Assembly (NCBI GenBank): GCA_964006375.1
Contig: OZ023264.1
Location: 15,820,225-15,884,224 of the forward strand
Direction of reading: 5' to 3'
DNA: 64,000 bases
Source of the DNA: Tillus elongatus
Lineage: Eukaryota > Arthropoda > Insecta > Coleoptera > Cleridae
Shown: positions 25,998 to 38,895 of the stretch, one piece after another
Position numbering within the stretch: position 1 is the stretch's first letter
Layout: each line of letters starts with the position of its first letter
Program-made: the position numbers and the translations under genes
The notes under the pieces: model-generated
What the model was told of the DNA's origin: nothing
The model's input: the letters and a program-made list of their open reading frames with translations, nothing else
Databases searched by the model: none

Positions 25998-28742
25998 TAA
26001 GTAACCTAAATATGGGCACCCCTAAGCATTATATCAATTAATAACTTTATCGATTAAGATTAAGCCAAAGAAAAAAAATGGTTTGCTCTTTAGGTCAGAA
26101 CGAATACAAAATCATACACAGAATTTGAAAAATATGTCTTTATTCTGAAACAGTCACCCATAAAAAAATTAAATCAAGTGCCCATATTAGGAGCATCAAG
26201 TTCTAATTATGGGCACCCTAAAAGAAACTTAAGAGAAATTAAATGATCCAGAAAATATAGTTATTAATAATTCTTATTAATCAAAAGAAAAACTTAAACA
26301 CTTGTACATGAACTTGAACATTGTAAAAAAGCTTAAGTTAGATAACGAGTTAGATAACTTAAACTTCATTCACTCTCTTCGCATGACGGGCACCTAAAAA
26401 AGGGTATGACATCTTTGGCCATCAGCCCACAGCACTCTTCATGAACCCAAGTCTGGCAAACAGTACACTGCCTCATGTCTTCTTGTTTATCTTCTTTACA
26501 AAGGGGGCAGTACCATGATTCCTTTCGAGGAGTTGCAACGCCACTGCACGTAGCTCTATCTAAATTGGCTGTTTGTTGTTTGGACTGAGGCGCTCTTTTT
26601 TTGGCAATTGATGGTTCCTTTTGACTTAACTTCTTCTCCGCAAACAACCATTTAACAACTTTGACAGCTCGATAGTTTATTGCCTTTTTGGGTGGTGCTT
26701 TAGACTTGGCAGGTAGTTCTGGTGTTTTCAATATTTCAGTAAACGATCTAGACTTGTTAGCCTCCAACTCTTCGTCCGATGATTCACTGGTTTCAGAAGT
26801 CGAAGATTCGGATGGTTGCCATTCATTTTCATCGTCAGAACTGTCGTCATCTGAGACACGTCGAAGCCGTTTTTGTTTTTGACGAGGATTGTTAGTTGAA
26901 ACCCTTGGAGTAGATGTACTGGGACCATCAACCTCTTGTTTTCTTGTTAATTCTGAAGCCATCGTTTGTTGGACAGGATTAGGACTACTAGGAATTGTAG
27001 TTGCAGGGGAATTTGCATTGTTTTGGTTCTCTAGGGGTCTCTCTGACAGTGTTGAAGGTGCAAATGCCGTTTCTGGAATAATCGTCGGGTCAAAAGGGTA
27101 TATACCAGTTGCTCGAAATCCTGCAGACACGTTTGAAGGGGTTGTTGCCTTTGGCCAAACTTTTGAAAATACATTACCAAAACTAGATTTTGTTAATTTT
27201 CTACCAGGATTAAGACTCCAATACCTCTGCAATTCATCGTCCCAGTGGTATTCAAAAGAACGAAATACCGATTTGTCCATTGGCTGCAATTCATGCGTGC
27301 AGTTACTCGGAAGGCATAACAATGTGATTTCATGAGTGTCTGCAGCCTCAACAATATTTGCATCGAGATGGGATTTTGCTCCATCAAAAATCAGAAGGAC
27401 TTTTCCAGGAGGTTTGTATTGTGCAAAATGTGCAATCCATTTAACAAAAGTATCACAAGTCATGCTGCCTTTTGCAGTCATGAATGCTTTGCACCCAGGT
27501 GGTAAATTATCTGAAAATTCAGGTTTATTTCTCTGGCCTTTAAACAAAACAACAGGTGGAATTATCTGACCAATAGCATTTCCACAAGACACAACAGTCA
27601 CATTTTCGGCATGTTCTGGTGCCACAAAGGGTACCCGTTTAATTCCTTTGCGAGTTAAAATTACAGGTTCCTTATGAATTGTTAATTGGCACCCTTTTTC
27701 GTCCATATTAAAAATAAGCTGAGGTTTATCCATAACGTCTAACTCGGCCATCACAGTCCTTAATGTCTTGAAATAATCCTCAACAATAAATCTGTTTAGT
27801 TTTGCAGCTCGTGCTGGATTAACGTTTTGAGATTTTCGGCGAGCAACCTCAGGATGTCTTCTTAAAAATAATTTAAGCCATTTTCTACCAACCATTGAAG
27901 AATTATGTTTTGTAGGTGGAAAGGGGACGTTGTTTTCGCTGCAGAACGTGTAAACACTTCTTCTTAAAATTTTAGATGTAAGGGGCATTCCTATCTCAGC
28001 AAGTCTAAATATTCGAGAACACAACTCGGTTTCCTGGGCGTCAGTTAAAAAAGATTTTCGACCCAGCCGTTTAACTGTATTACCACTCCAAGCATGGCGT
28101 TGCAAAGTACTTCGTGGAATATTAAAATTAATTGCTGCACGTTTTATCTTCATTCCTCCTTGAATTGCAGCAACTGCTGCTTTGAGGGAGTCAGAACTCC
28201 ACTGAGCTCGCTTTTGTGGAGACATATTCTGAAAAATAACATCGTGTTAGATAAAACATAACCAAACGTCAGCAAAAGGTATGTCCCAAATATGGGCACA
28301 GCATGTGTTCTAAATATGGGCACTGCCCATATTTGGCAGTCACTCTAGTGCCCATATTTGGGACATGCCATTTTCTACAAGTTTTGAAACACATTTTCAT
28401 AATACGGAAGTAAACCTAAATATCTATTGTACAGTCTCAAAGTACAGTTCCTCAGCTTCAATTTTATATATAGTAACAATTAATTTCGCTACATTTTCTT
28501 TACAAAATGAAATAAAATCTACTTACCGAAAACTACAACCTCACTTTCCACATTCGACGACTTCTGACTAGAAACACCCGGTGGCGCCCTCTATCGACTA
28601 ATGGCCGAATTTTGATTATGACTGAAGTTGTACGAGATACCTGTAATGCATATGCTGCCATCTTTTATTAAAATTGGTTACAAACAGTATTTATTCACTA
28701 GTGCCCGTATTTGGGGGGGTGCCCATACTTGGTTAAGGTACC
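25996..28742 (-). mobile_element. Complete pogo-type DNA transposon
   Basis: Imperfect terminal inverted repeats GGTAAGTAACCTAAATATGG (left) and, on the opposite strand at the right end, GGTACCTTAACCAAGTATGG are both followed by GCACCCC. Both ends abut (TA)n, as expected for TA target duplication. The motif TATGGGCA or its complement recurs at least eight times in the subterminal parts (26011, 26179, 26208, 28291, 28315, 28324, 28349 and near 28719), so these are probable transposase-binding sites. One intact transposase gene fills the interior. Confidence 0.85.
26366..28225 (-). CDS. pogo-type transposase with C-terminal PHD finger
   Basis: Intact 619-residue frame starting at an ATG (28223-28225). 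It would catalyse cut-and-paste transposition of the surrounding element in the nucleus. Residues 1-50 form a psq-like helix-turn-helix (AAVAAIQGGMKIKRAAINFN), 55-135 a CENP-B-like helix-turn-helix. Residues 165-375 form the DDE_1 catalytic domain: Asp175 in FNMDEKG, Asp281 in IFDGAKSH and Asp317 in LQPMDKSVF, so DD35D with all three acids kept. Residues 400-570 are a low-complexity Ser/Glu/Lys linker. Residues 573-615 make a complete PHD zinc finger (C573, C576, C587, C590, H595, C598, C612, C615). The upstream 140 bases up to the right TIR would hold the promoter. With no stops and intact active site it may be functional or recently active. A domesticated gene is less likely because the TIRs are present. 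Confidence 0.88.
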   Translation of the reverse strand: MSPQKRAQWSSDSLKAAVAAIQGGMKIKRAAINFNIPRSTLQRHAWSGNTVKRLGRKSFLTDAQETELCSRIFRLAEIGMPLTSKILRRSVYTFCSENNVPFPPTKHNSSMVGRKWLKLFLRRHPEVARRKSQNVNPARAAKLNRFIVEDYFKTLRTVMAELDVMDKPQLIFNMDEKGCQLTIHKEPVILTRKGIKRVPFVAPEHAENVTVVSCGNAIGQIIPPVVLFKGQRNKPEFSDNLPPGCKAFMTAKGSMTCDTFVKWIAHFAQYKPPGKVLLIFDGAKSHLDANIVEAADTHEITLLCLPSNCTHELQPMDKSVFRSFEYHWDDELQRYWSLNPGRKLTKSSFGNVFSKVWPKATTPSNVSAGFRATGIYPFDPTIIPETAFAPSTLSERPLENQNNANSPATTIPSSPNPVQQTMASELTRKQEVDGPSTSTPRVSTNNPRQKQKRLRRVSDDDSSDDENEWQPSESSTSETSESSDEELEANKSRSFTEILKTPELPAKSKAPPKKAINYRAVKVVKWLFAEKKLSQKEPSIAKKRAPQSKQQTANLDRATCSGVATPRKESWYCPLCKEDKQEDMRQCTVCQTWVHEECCGLMAKDVIPFFRCPSCEESE

Positions 28743-28755
28743 TTATATATATATA

Positions 28756-28820
<65 letters not shown>
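28743..28820. repeat. (TA)n tract between two transposons
   Basis: TA repeat separating the right end of the pogo-type element from the left TIR of the mariner-like element at 28821. Confidence 0.8.
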
Positions 28821-28823
<3 letters not shown>

Positions 28824-30721
28824 GGTGGCACATTGAAAACGAAATAGACCGATTTGCGTCCAGATATATATTTTTTTAAGAAACGCTGAAACACGTCAAT
28901 TTTAATATTGAGAGGGACATCTTTTGACATAAAACTCAACTTTGTCACTTAATGGTGGTGATAACAACCCTTATATTTTAAATAGAGAGCATGGGTCGGG
29001 TGTTACATCATTTGAAAGCTCTTTCTTTTCTGAATTCAGCACACTTATTTTCTTGGAAGTTTTATCAACTCGTTTAAAAATTATTCACAGTTGGAGTTGC
29101 AAGAACGTATTTCATTCATTGTGATAAGAAATGCACTAATTAGTCAATATTTCGTTAAAAAAAAACTAAAAACAAAACCAAACGTTCAAAAATGTTTATT
29201 CAGTTAAGCAAGTGTTCAAATTGTTGACCACTAGCTTCCATACAAAAGTACAAATTTTGTTCAAAACGAGCTCTGACATTCTGGAGCATTTGTGGAGTTA
29301 TTAGACGGCTTCTTCAACAATGCGTCGTCGTAATTCTTCCAGAGACTCCGGTTCTGTTACGAAAATTCTACTCTTTAAATGGTCCCATAGAAAGAAGTCT
29401 AAAGGAGTTAAATCCGGTGATCTAGGGGGCCACTCAATAGCACCTCTATGCCCAATCCATTGCTATGGAAACTCTCTGTTCAGAAACTCCCTAACACGTT
29501 GTGAAAAATGCGGAGGAGCTCCATCTTGTTGAAACACTAATTGATTTTCTTGATAGCGATCATCATTTTCAACAATGTCAATTAGTAGAGGGTAAACGAT
29601 ATGTTCTAGTAACTCCAAATACGTTTCGTCACTCAAATTGCCATCAAGAAAAATTGGTCCGATTAAACGGTCTCCAAAAATGCCAGTCCAGACATTCAAT
29701 TTCTGTGGAATTGAGTGTGGACTTCGTGAAAATTTTTAGATTATTATCTGCCCAATAACGACAATTATGACGATTGACTGCAGAGTTTAATAAAAACGTA
29801 CACTCGTCTGAAAAACAGATATTGAACAGAAAGTTCCCGTGCACTCATAACTTCACAAAACTCCAGCCGCCGATCAAAATCGTCTTCATTCAGTTGTTGT
29901 ACAAGATGAATTTTATACGGGTGAAATGTATGATGCTTCAATATTCGCTGAATAGTTCTTCTTTTGATGTTTGAAACAGTGGCCTATTTTCTCGTGCTCA
30001 AAGTTGGGTCTGCAGCAATTTGTCCTGAAACTTCAATCTCAGTAGTCTCATTTCTAACCGGAAATTCACGTTCAGGATCCCGTTTTTTGTTGGCTACTGA
30101 ACCACTTTGTCGAAATTTTGCAACTAACTCCAAAATATATTTTCTGTTAACATGTCTGTTCGGATGTCGTTCATTAAACAAATTTGCGGTACGTTGGCAG
30201 AGTCATCGTTTTTGAAAAAAAAAAGTAATTATTTCAACTCTTTCTTCTACAGAATACACCATTGGGAAATTAATTTTCGGTAGTACTATCAAGTATCAAA
30301 CCGACCGATAAACTGAAATAATAAACCGCATTTCTCTCATTCCGATAAGAAATGGTCTGATAGTCAATTTTTTGTTTACAAACCAACAAAACATTGACTA
30401 TCAGGACATTTCTTATCGGAATGAGTGAAATTCGTTTTTGCATCTTCAACTGTGAATAATTTTTAAACGAGTTAATAAAACTTCCAAAAAAATTAGTGTG
30501 CTGAATTCAAAAAAGAAAGAGCTTTCAAATGATGTAACACCCGACCTATGTTCCCTATTTAAAATATAAGGGTTGTTATCACCACCCTTAAGGGGTTGAT
30601 GTGACAAAGATGAGTTTTATGTCAAAACATGTCCCCCTCAATATTAAAACTGACGTATTTCAGCGTTTCTTAAAAAAATATTCTCTGGACGCAAATCGAC
30701 CTGTTTCGTTTTCAATGCGCC

Positions 30722-30726
<5 letters not shown>
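28821..30726 (-). mobile_element. Mariner-like transposon with about 330-bp TIRs
   Basis: The left end CAGGGTGGCACATTGAAAAC is the inverse of the right end (GTTTTCAATGCGCCACCCT). The inverted similarity extends about 330 bases inward on both sides, including AATATAAGGGTTGTTATCAC. Both ends abut (TA)n tracts, so the element landed in a TA microsatellite. The interior holds a broken transposase on the minus strand. A chimeric partial copy is at 61660-62060. Confidence 0.85.
29250..30262 (-). pseudogene. Tc1/mariner-superfamily transposase, frame-broken
   Basis: The start codon is probably at 30260-30262 (MVYSVEERVEIITFFF). After a frameshift the DNA-binding region follows (LFNERHPNRHVNRKYILELV, KFRQSGSV, 30185-30070). 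Catalytic blocks lie further on: FNICFSDECTFLL with the first Asp at about 29810, LVFQQDGAPPHF with the second at about 29520, and SPDLTPLDFFLWDHLK with the third at about 29390. The C-terminal ESLEELRRRIVEEA ends near 29300. All three acidic residues survive, but at least three frame changes and stops show that it is inactive. It belongs to the insect group with a DUF4817-like N-terminus. Confidence 0.75.

Positions 30727-30802
<76 letters not shown>
30727..30802. repeat. (TA)n tract, right side of the mariner-like insertion
   Basis: Continuation of the split TA tract. It is followed by AGAAAATTGAAAAGTCGCGA, the reverse complement of module A head text, so the original host of all these insertions was a module A repeat. 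Confidence 0.75.
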
Positions 30803-30808
<6 letters not shown>

Positions 30809-31849
30809 TGAAAAGTCGCGATCTCACTAATATGCATGTTATATTGGTAAAGTTTTCAACAATATCGTTAAAACAAATTATTATTTGTACCGACAACAGT
30901 TTATGTGTTCTGCTAACTAGTTTTTAAGATACAACAACATTTCTTATAATTAAGGTTATTAATGTTTGACCTCGACAACTATGACTATTTTGATATTCGA
31001 AAAGAACATTGTCCTCTCAGTTCTATAAAGCGAATATAACAGAGGCAGTTGTCGCTATAGATGTAGCTCAAGATTGAAGATGCAAAAGTAAATGTAAAGA
31101 CCGGTTGTAGCCCCTGTGGCCCCAATAACATGGCCGTCCCGCCGTATCGCCCGGGGTATGGGCGGTACCCATGCAGGGTACCCGGTACTCGCTTCTTCTG
31201 TTAATGTCTTGCTGGTGGTGAGCTGGTAAATGTATTCAACGGTGTGTGGTTCTTACAAGGAAAGCCAGATCGAGATTAATTGCTTACTAAAAACAATTTT
31301 ACTTCCACATAGTCAGTAGGTACGTGTGGAAGTATGGCATCGACGCGCGGCGACAAAAATTTCAATTTTTTTTCCGCTTAAACATTGTAAAAAGTGTGAA
31401 AACATGTATAAAAAATAAACAAACGGTTTGGATGGTTTTTGGATAAAATAGGGGAAGCAGGTGATTTGGTGAAAATTGACATTTATTCATTAAAACTCTA
31501 GTAATATAACGTTTTAGGGTTTGTTTATTAGACAGCTTTCAATTTCATCAAACGTCTGGTATTCTGTGCTCAAATTAAATTAGGGGTTGAATGTGTGGGG
31601 GTGGAATATCGGTGACAGAAATTTCGAATTTTTGTTTTGCTAAAACAGCGTAACATAACGTTTCAAAAGTTTATGGGTAGAGGAATACGATTATTTTCTT
31701 TGTGGTCAAGTAATGGACTCTAAATTAATTTCATGATAACGTCTTTCTGAGTAGAGTAGATTATCACAGCTATGTGGAAGGTATAATTCAATTTGCAGCA
31801 CTACTTTGTTTGGCGTCGTAATTAATTTTCATTGCATACTTTTGAAAGA

Positions 31850-31850
<1 letters not shown>
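30803..31850. other. No gene recognised; GC-rich patch
   Basis: The start is a remnant of module A. Bases 31090-31210 are unusually GC-rich with repeated GGTACCC strings and have no recognisable frame. Bases 31310-31370 and 31600-31660 share a weak similarity with 25790-25870 (TATCGGTGACAGAA). Confidence 0.35.
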
Positions 31851-32765
<915 letters not shown>

Positions 32766-32984
32766 GGTACAAGGTTTGTGTGAATTCTTGTGATTTTCAA
32801 TTGCATTTAATCAGATTTCTCTAATAAATATTTAATATAATATACTATTTTGATAGATTTATACAGGGTGTTTGGTTTAATTTAATAGTACCTACATACT
32901 TTAACTAGAGATATATTATGCATAGACAGCGCAAAAGTTAAAATGATTATTTGTTTCCAAGACCAAAAAAGTGTAGATGCAGGA

Positions 32985-33480
<496 letters not shown>

Positions 33481-33484
33481 TATA

Positions 33485-34625
33485 CGAGGGCAGTGAATAA
33501 GTCCGTCACTTTTTGAATTTCCCGCCTCTTCACAGGAAGGGCAACACTGCTACTGTCAATAAGCATCTGTCAGTCAAATCCTGTCAAATTTTGAACAAGC
33601 TGCATCATTTAGTTTATGTTAGATAGCCATTGGAAGCAGACAACCTCTTGAGTTATAACGAAAATTGAAGTGAATTTCGTGTGCTCGTCAAAATTATGTT
33701 TTGCAAAAAAAACATCACTCAAACCAAGGCTAAGCTTGATAAATCCTCCGGGGACTCTGCACCATCAATTTGCATGGTAAAAAAGTGGTTTACTGAATTT
33801 CGTTACGGGCCGTACAAGCACAAATGACGCCGAACGTTCTGGACGCCCAGTTGAGGTCGCTACACCCGAAACAATTGAAAAAATTCACGATATGGTGTTG
33901 GCCGATCGGAGACCAAAAGTGCGGGAGATTGTGGAAGCCATAGGCATATCACATGGCTCAGTGGTTTAGATTTTGCATAATCACTTGGTTATGAGAAAGC
34001 TATCGGCAAGATCGATGCCGCGTTTGGTCACAATTGACCACAAACGCAATCGTGTGACAACTTCGAAGAAGGCCAAGGTGGGTTTGTCAGCCAATAAAGT
34101 CATGGCGACTGTTTTTTGGAACGCACGCGGTATAGTCCACATTGTTTACCTTCAGAAGAGAAGAACAATCAATGGCGAATCTTATACCAACTTATTGGAC
34201 CGATTCAATGACGACTTGAAGAAAAAACGACAGCATTTGGACAAAAGAAGTTATTTTCCACCAAGACAATGCAAGGGTGCACACATGTGTAATCTCCATG
34301 GCGAAATTGCATAAATTGGGCTACGAAGTGCTCCCTCATCCGCCCTATTTTCCGGATTTAGCCCCGAGTGACTATTTCTTGTCTCCAAACTTAAAGAAAT
34401 GGCTCGGCAGAAACAGATTTGAATCCAATGATGAAATCATCTCAAACAAATACCTATTTTGAGGACCTCGATAAATCTTATTTTTTTGGAAGGGTTAAAA
34501 AAACTGGAGAAACGATGGACGAAGTGTATAGAGCTCAAGGGAGACTATGTTGAGAAATAAAATGATTTTTTGTCAAAAAACCTGTGTTTTATTCAAAAAT
34601 TCACGGACTTATTGACGCATCCTCG
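33485..34625 (+). mobile_element. mariner element with internal deletion
   Basis: The ends CGAGGGCAGTGAATAAGTCC (left) and, on the other strand, CGAGGATGCGTCAATAAGTC (right) are flanked by TA on both sides. It lies in the core of a module A repeat, whose reverse head resumes at 34628 (CTAAACATTTAAAAGTTGAG). It carries a broken transposase on the plus strand. Confidence 0.85.
33668..34560 (+). pseudogene. mariner transposase, deleted and frameshifted
   Basis: Pieces of a mariner (DD34D) transposase. The N-terminal part carries stops and frame changes (TGRTSTNDAERSGRPVEVAT, ETIEKIHDMVLADRRPKVRE). The second HTH follows (ISHGSVV, then a stop). At about 34065 the text jumps from RVTTSK straight to KAKVGLSANKVMATVFW, deleting roughly 60 codons with the first catalytic Asp. 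Near 34255 a frameshift destroys the HQDNA block (second Asp). The C-terminal LKKLEKRWTKCIELKGDYVE is intact up to about 34558. It cannot encode active enzyme. Confidence 0.85.
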
Positions 34626-34627
34626 TA

Positions 34628-34927
34628 CCTAAACATTTAAAAGTTGAGACTTGCCCCGAATGTGGGTTCTAGGAATCCGAGTTGGCGCTTATTTAAAGAA
34701 ATGTTTTGATAAAATTTAAAAGTCGCGATCTCTCATTCGTGCATTTTTTTCCACCATATATGGCTAAAAATAATAAACTATTTAATCACAAACTCTATAA
34801 CTTAAACTACTGGCAAAGCATCAGAGAAAAGGTCACTTGAAATGAATATTCTGCAGATATTTCAGTAAGATGACGGATAAAGACGGTTGAAGCAGAAACT
34901 GAAGGCTTCGTAAAATACCCATTTTAC

Positions 34928-35018
<91 letters not shown>

Positions 35019-35400
35019 TCTCCATAAGTCACATTTGTTTCAGGATATATGTTTAAAGGTCGTCAATTATGACGTTTCAAATCGCGACTTTGCCTTTTAA
35101 GAAGAAAAACTATAAAATGTGTAATTTTTCTATTATTTCTTGACTTTTAGACGAAAAAAAATTAATCTCTGTCTGTAATAGTCAATACATCTGTTAACCA
35201 CACAAAAAATTTGGTTTTGTACCATTTATTTCTCTTTGATCATCAGTGACACCATTGTTTTTCTTTAAATGCCTATAACTTTTTTCTTTTCACTTAGAGA
35301 TGCAAATTTTGGTATATATAAAATACCTTTTATAATATAAACCTGCGCACCAGATTTGGTTGCCATGGCTTTGTTATTTTTGGAGTTACAAAAAATAATT
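34628..35400 (-). repeat. Module A head and a second module A tail with TA tract
   Basis: It resumes the module A interrupted by mariner (34628-34755), then continues as a further module A tail with its own (TA)n at about 34931-35016 and flanking GACGTTTCAAATCGCGACTT. Confidence 0.65.
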
Positions 35401-36919
35401 ATAATAATAAAACAGAGGAGCTTTGCTTAGATCATTTATTTAAAATAAAATATGCTTTTTCAAAAATTAGATAAAAATTCGTGGCCTTTGTAAAGATTAA
35501 AATTTTTCTGTAGCTTCCACATTAAACAAAGACTTAGGTCTGGTCGTGACTGTCACCTTTCAGTTAATTTTATTGTCTCTTTTAGAGAGCTACCACCAAA
35601 TTAAATACTTTAGAAAGTAAGTCTACACATAGCTCTGAATAATTTTTATATATTTGTTTAGTAATCAGGGAAATAGTGCCCGCCGGTGATTCAAAATGGA
35701 AATGTTATACTGCGTAGGTACTTAATACGTTTGGAGCTTAATTACTAATTTTAAATATTAGTTTTCTATTTCCAAGTGAAGGGAATAAGTATCGACACTT
35801 GACGAACCAAAATCACCACAACACATTTTTAGAAAACCTGACGATCGTTTACTAACCAAGTTAGCATCATCAGAGGATGAAAATCAGAATGAAACGATGG
35901 TCAGGTCCTTTTAAAATGTGTTCTGGTGATTTAAGTTCTCCAACTGTATTTATCAGTGCTCATCACAGCTTCCAATCTTTATTTGGGGAAGGAAAGAAAA
36001 TGCAAAAGTGTTTGTAAAATGAATTCTGGACATTATGAGATACACCTACCGCTTTCTAATAAGTGCGAAGCCTACGTTTTACAACGGAACACGTTGGCGT
36101 TTATTATTGTTGGTCTTTTCGTTGGTCTTTTTACTGAGCGTGCCATGAATAAATTTAATAAACACTGTGATAATAGGCAAACTTATCATACACTTTTTGC
36201 TATTTGGGAGTCGGTTGAAAAAAAATTATATGTGATGTGAAAACTAATGTGTCTCAATTGAACTAATTTAACTTCGCCAAACTTTAGGTACATAAAAATC
36301 ATTAAAAATGTCAATAAATATCATAAAGCAATTTTTTGTTATCTATTAACATGTCAGTAATACCACAGCATTGGTTATACTGTTGTAATACGATCTGTGT
36401 TAACAATATCTTTTTATGTGTGTAAAACTTTAACAAGATATATTCTAGATCAAAGCATTTTATAGTTTTTAGGTAGATGCTCTGGTTCTATTTCTTATTT
36501 TACAGACCGACATGTTTTGCCATCTTACCGCTAAAGCGTGAACTACTAGGATATAGTTAGTCAATGGAAAAAAATCTACTTCTAGGACAATGACTAAGGT
36601 TATAAGCAAAGCAGACTCCATCTACTTCTGATACAGTTCACTGTAGCTGCTTAGGTTGACTGCGGTAGTGCTAGTGATTTTCACGTAGAGCTCGAGAGAT
36701 GGAACTAGTTGGCACAAAATAACAAAGTTATTTATCATTCTTTATTAAGTGGTTGTATGTTGTATATTATCATCAAAGATATTTTACTAGTAAAATATCA
36801 TTGATTATGATAAATAATAAATAGTGGCTGTATAATAGTAAAACTATAATCTGACAACAATGTATTTATAATCTTTAAAAAACGGAGATTTATACAGACA
36901 CCCACACACCCACCCATAT
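35401..36919. other. No gene recognised
   Basis: Bases 35807-35900 resemble 2270-2345. A 94-codon frame at 35956-36240 has a hydrophobic stretch (AFIIVGLFVGLF) but no recognisable domain, codon evidence or neighbours, so I do not call it a gene. Confidence 0.35.
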
Positions 36920-37774
36920 AAATTCGATCCACCACAAAATATCAGTGAATTACGAAACAGAATCACGGAAGCTATAAATCATATTAACCAAAACAAAACA
37001 CCCTCACCAGAGTTTGCAGGCATGTTTCAAAAAGGTGTATAAAGCGCATTGAACAAAACGGTGGCCATATTGAACAATTTTCTAATAGTGTTTTTAAGTT
37101 TCTATTTTATTATTTGTTGAGTTCCGTTTCTAATTGTGTTGTTTTATGGATTTTAAGTTTATATTTGTTATTGCCGGGTTTCGTTATTAAACTGTTTCAC
37201 ATAATATTACCTAGCATTATTACCTAATGAAGTATTGTAAATTAAATCACAATATTTTTTATCGTGAATCATTACGGAAAATTATGTTAAAAGTAGAAGT
37301 CTATTGTTAAACTCCATGGCCTACTTCTTTTTGAACACTTTTTTTGCCATTTGTTTTCTGGTATTGGATTTCATAGCCTACTCTCTTCAAAACGGTTTTT
37401 CTCAAAATTGTCAGTGCAATTACAAGATTTCTCAAGCATGTTGTACATCATTGGAAAGCTTTTTTCACAGGCTATCACATGAGCAAAAAATCCAGTATGG
37501 CTGCCATAATAAAAACAACCGTTGGTACTTGTAGCTCAAAAACAAATGACATCCAAAGTTGAGAATAGCACAAAAAGATTACTCTATAAAAAAGAAATCG
37601 ACAAATTTTGTTTTTTTTTTTCAAAATAACTCGAGCACGAAAAAGGCAGGGTAAAATACAAGTCATATTTGGAACGAGCATGAAATTCTTCAAAATATTG
37701 CTAATTTAACCGTCTCCCTATTTCTAATAATAACGGAGATAGCAATACATTCCCATCCAGTTTGGGACAAACTG
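36920..37774 (+). mobile_element. Truncated Tc1/mariner-type element (family of 10477-12489)
   Basis: It contains the transposase C-terminus relic (ISELRNRITEAINHINQN at about 36950-37005, then GGHIEQFSN) and the complete long right TIR up to GTTTGGGACAAACTG at 37774, followed by TATATA. The left half is absent. Orientation is opposite to the copy at 10477-12489. Confidence 0.75.
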
Positions 37775-38028
37775 TATATATTTGATCATAGAAAAGCAAA
37801 TGTCTATGCATTTTCTCTGCAAATAAAACGAATAGTTCAACTACATTATTGGAATGTAACTCCAAATACTATATAATGACAATACAGGACACTCTGGCTG
37901 ATTTCGTGTTTCAAGAATATTAGCGCCCCTAGCGGATAGTACTGATGTTACGTCGTTCGAGAACGAGTAACACTAGCAATTGCTGGTGTTTAAATGTGTA
38001 TAATTAAGTTTGAGCTGTGTTTTTTACA

Positions 38029-38133
38029 ATGAATGTTAGTGGTTGGGTGTGTGCAATCTATAATTGTTCGAATTATAACGTGCTAAATCTATCAAAGACA
38101 TTTCATAGGTTTCCAAAGGATGGCGAAACGTGA
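38029..38133 (+). pseudogene. THAP zinc-finger N-terminal fragment
   Basis: An ATG opens 34 codons ending at TGA (38131-38133). It has the start of a THAP domain: CAIYNCSN (C-x4-C) about 8 residues from the start, then KTFHRFPKD, the conserved FHRFP block. The remaining THAP parts (Trp, C-x2-H, AVPTIF) are not found downstream in any frame before the gypsy LTR. It could be the first exon of a P-like transposase gene with the rest deleted, or a host THAP exon; its place just inside a TIR favours the former. Confidence 0.5.
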
Positions 38134-38419
38134 ATATGATTTGAAGCAGAAGACAAATTCAGAATCACTTTTATGCCAATATGTACAGTTCGTAGAAGTA
38201 ATTTATTGTGTAATATTTACCATCATGTACCTATTTATAGATAAACTTCGTAAACGGATGGTTGAAAGGCTTTAATCATAACTTGTCTTCCAGTGCATCA
38301 AAAAAAAAAGAAATATGAAGGCAAAAAAGTTTTATTAACATAATATAAATGATATAAGAAAACTGTTTTTCTATATTCTTCTGTGTTTTTTTTTATTTCA
38401 TCATGGCATAAATTATCAC

Positions 38420-38746
38420 TGTGGCGGTGGTTCCGACCGCAGTGTTTCCGTCAACACTACTCTATGTTTCTCTTGACAGCTAAACGTTACGTTACGTTAT
38501 TCGACAGCAAGCTGTCAAGAACTACTATATAAGAGACACCAGGGATCTCTCTCTCTCTCTCTCTCTCTCCTCGCTACCAACCGACATAGTGAAGATACGT
38601 CTCTCCACGCTCGGTCAGTTATCTGTTATGTGCTGTCTGTGATTGTTTTATAGTTAAATGTATAGTTTATTCAGTTAGTGAAATAATAAAGTATATTAAA
38701 TGTTTACGTATGGATTTAATATCAACAAGTGCAATTAACATCCATA
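38420..38746 (+). repeat. gypsy 5' LTR
   Basis: Starts TGTGGCGGTGG and ends CATCCATA. Contains a TATA box (TATATAAG, 38526-38533) followed by a (CT)n run and a polyadenylation signal AATAAA at 38685-38690, so it can act as promoter and terminator. Confidence 0.93.
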
Positions 38747-38747
38747 T

Positions 38748-38765
38748 TGGTGACCCCGTGCCGCA
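38748..38765 (+). promoter_or_regulatory. Primer-binding site
   Basis: TGGTGACCCCGTGCCGCA directly follows the 5' LTR. TGG pairs with the CCA end of the primer tRNA. I cannot name the tRNA with certainty. Confidence 0.7.
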
Positions 38766-38895
38766 AGCCGAAGATGCCCAGCCTGATGTTCCAGCCGACG
38801 TCGCCTAACTTCCACGCACGTGCTCATGCCTACAGAAAACGAATATCTAAACAGGTCAGTCTTTTCTAATTTAAAAATTATCTGATTTTTTCACA

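Noticed and set aside
35956..36240. 94-codon frame with a hydrophobic segment
   Set aside because: No recognisable family; a chance frame of this length is expected in 64 kb.
38029..38133. THAP exon as a host gene
   Set aside because: It lies just inside a TIR with target duplication and the rest of the domain is missing, so a transposon origin is more likely.
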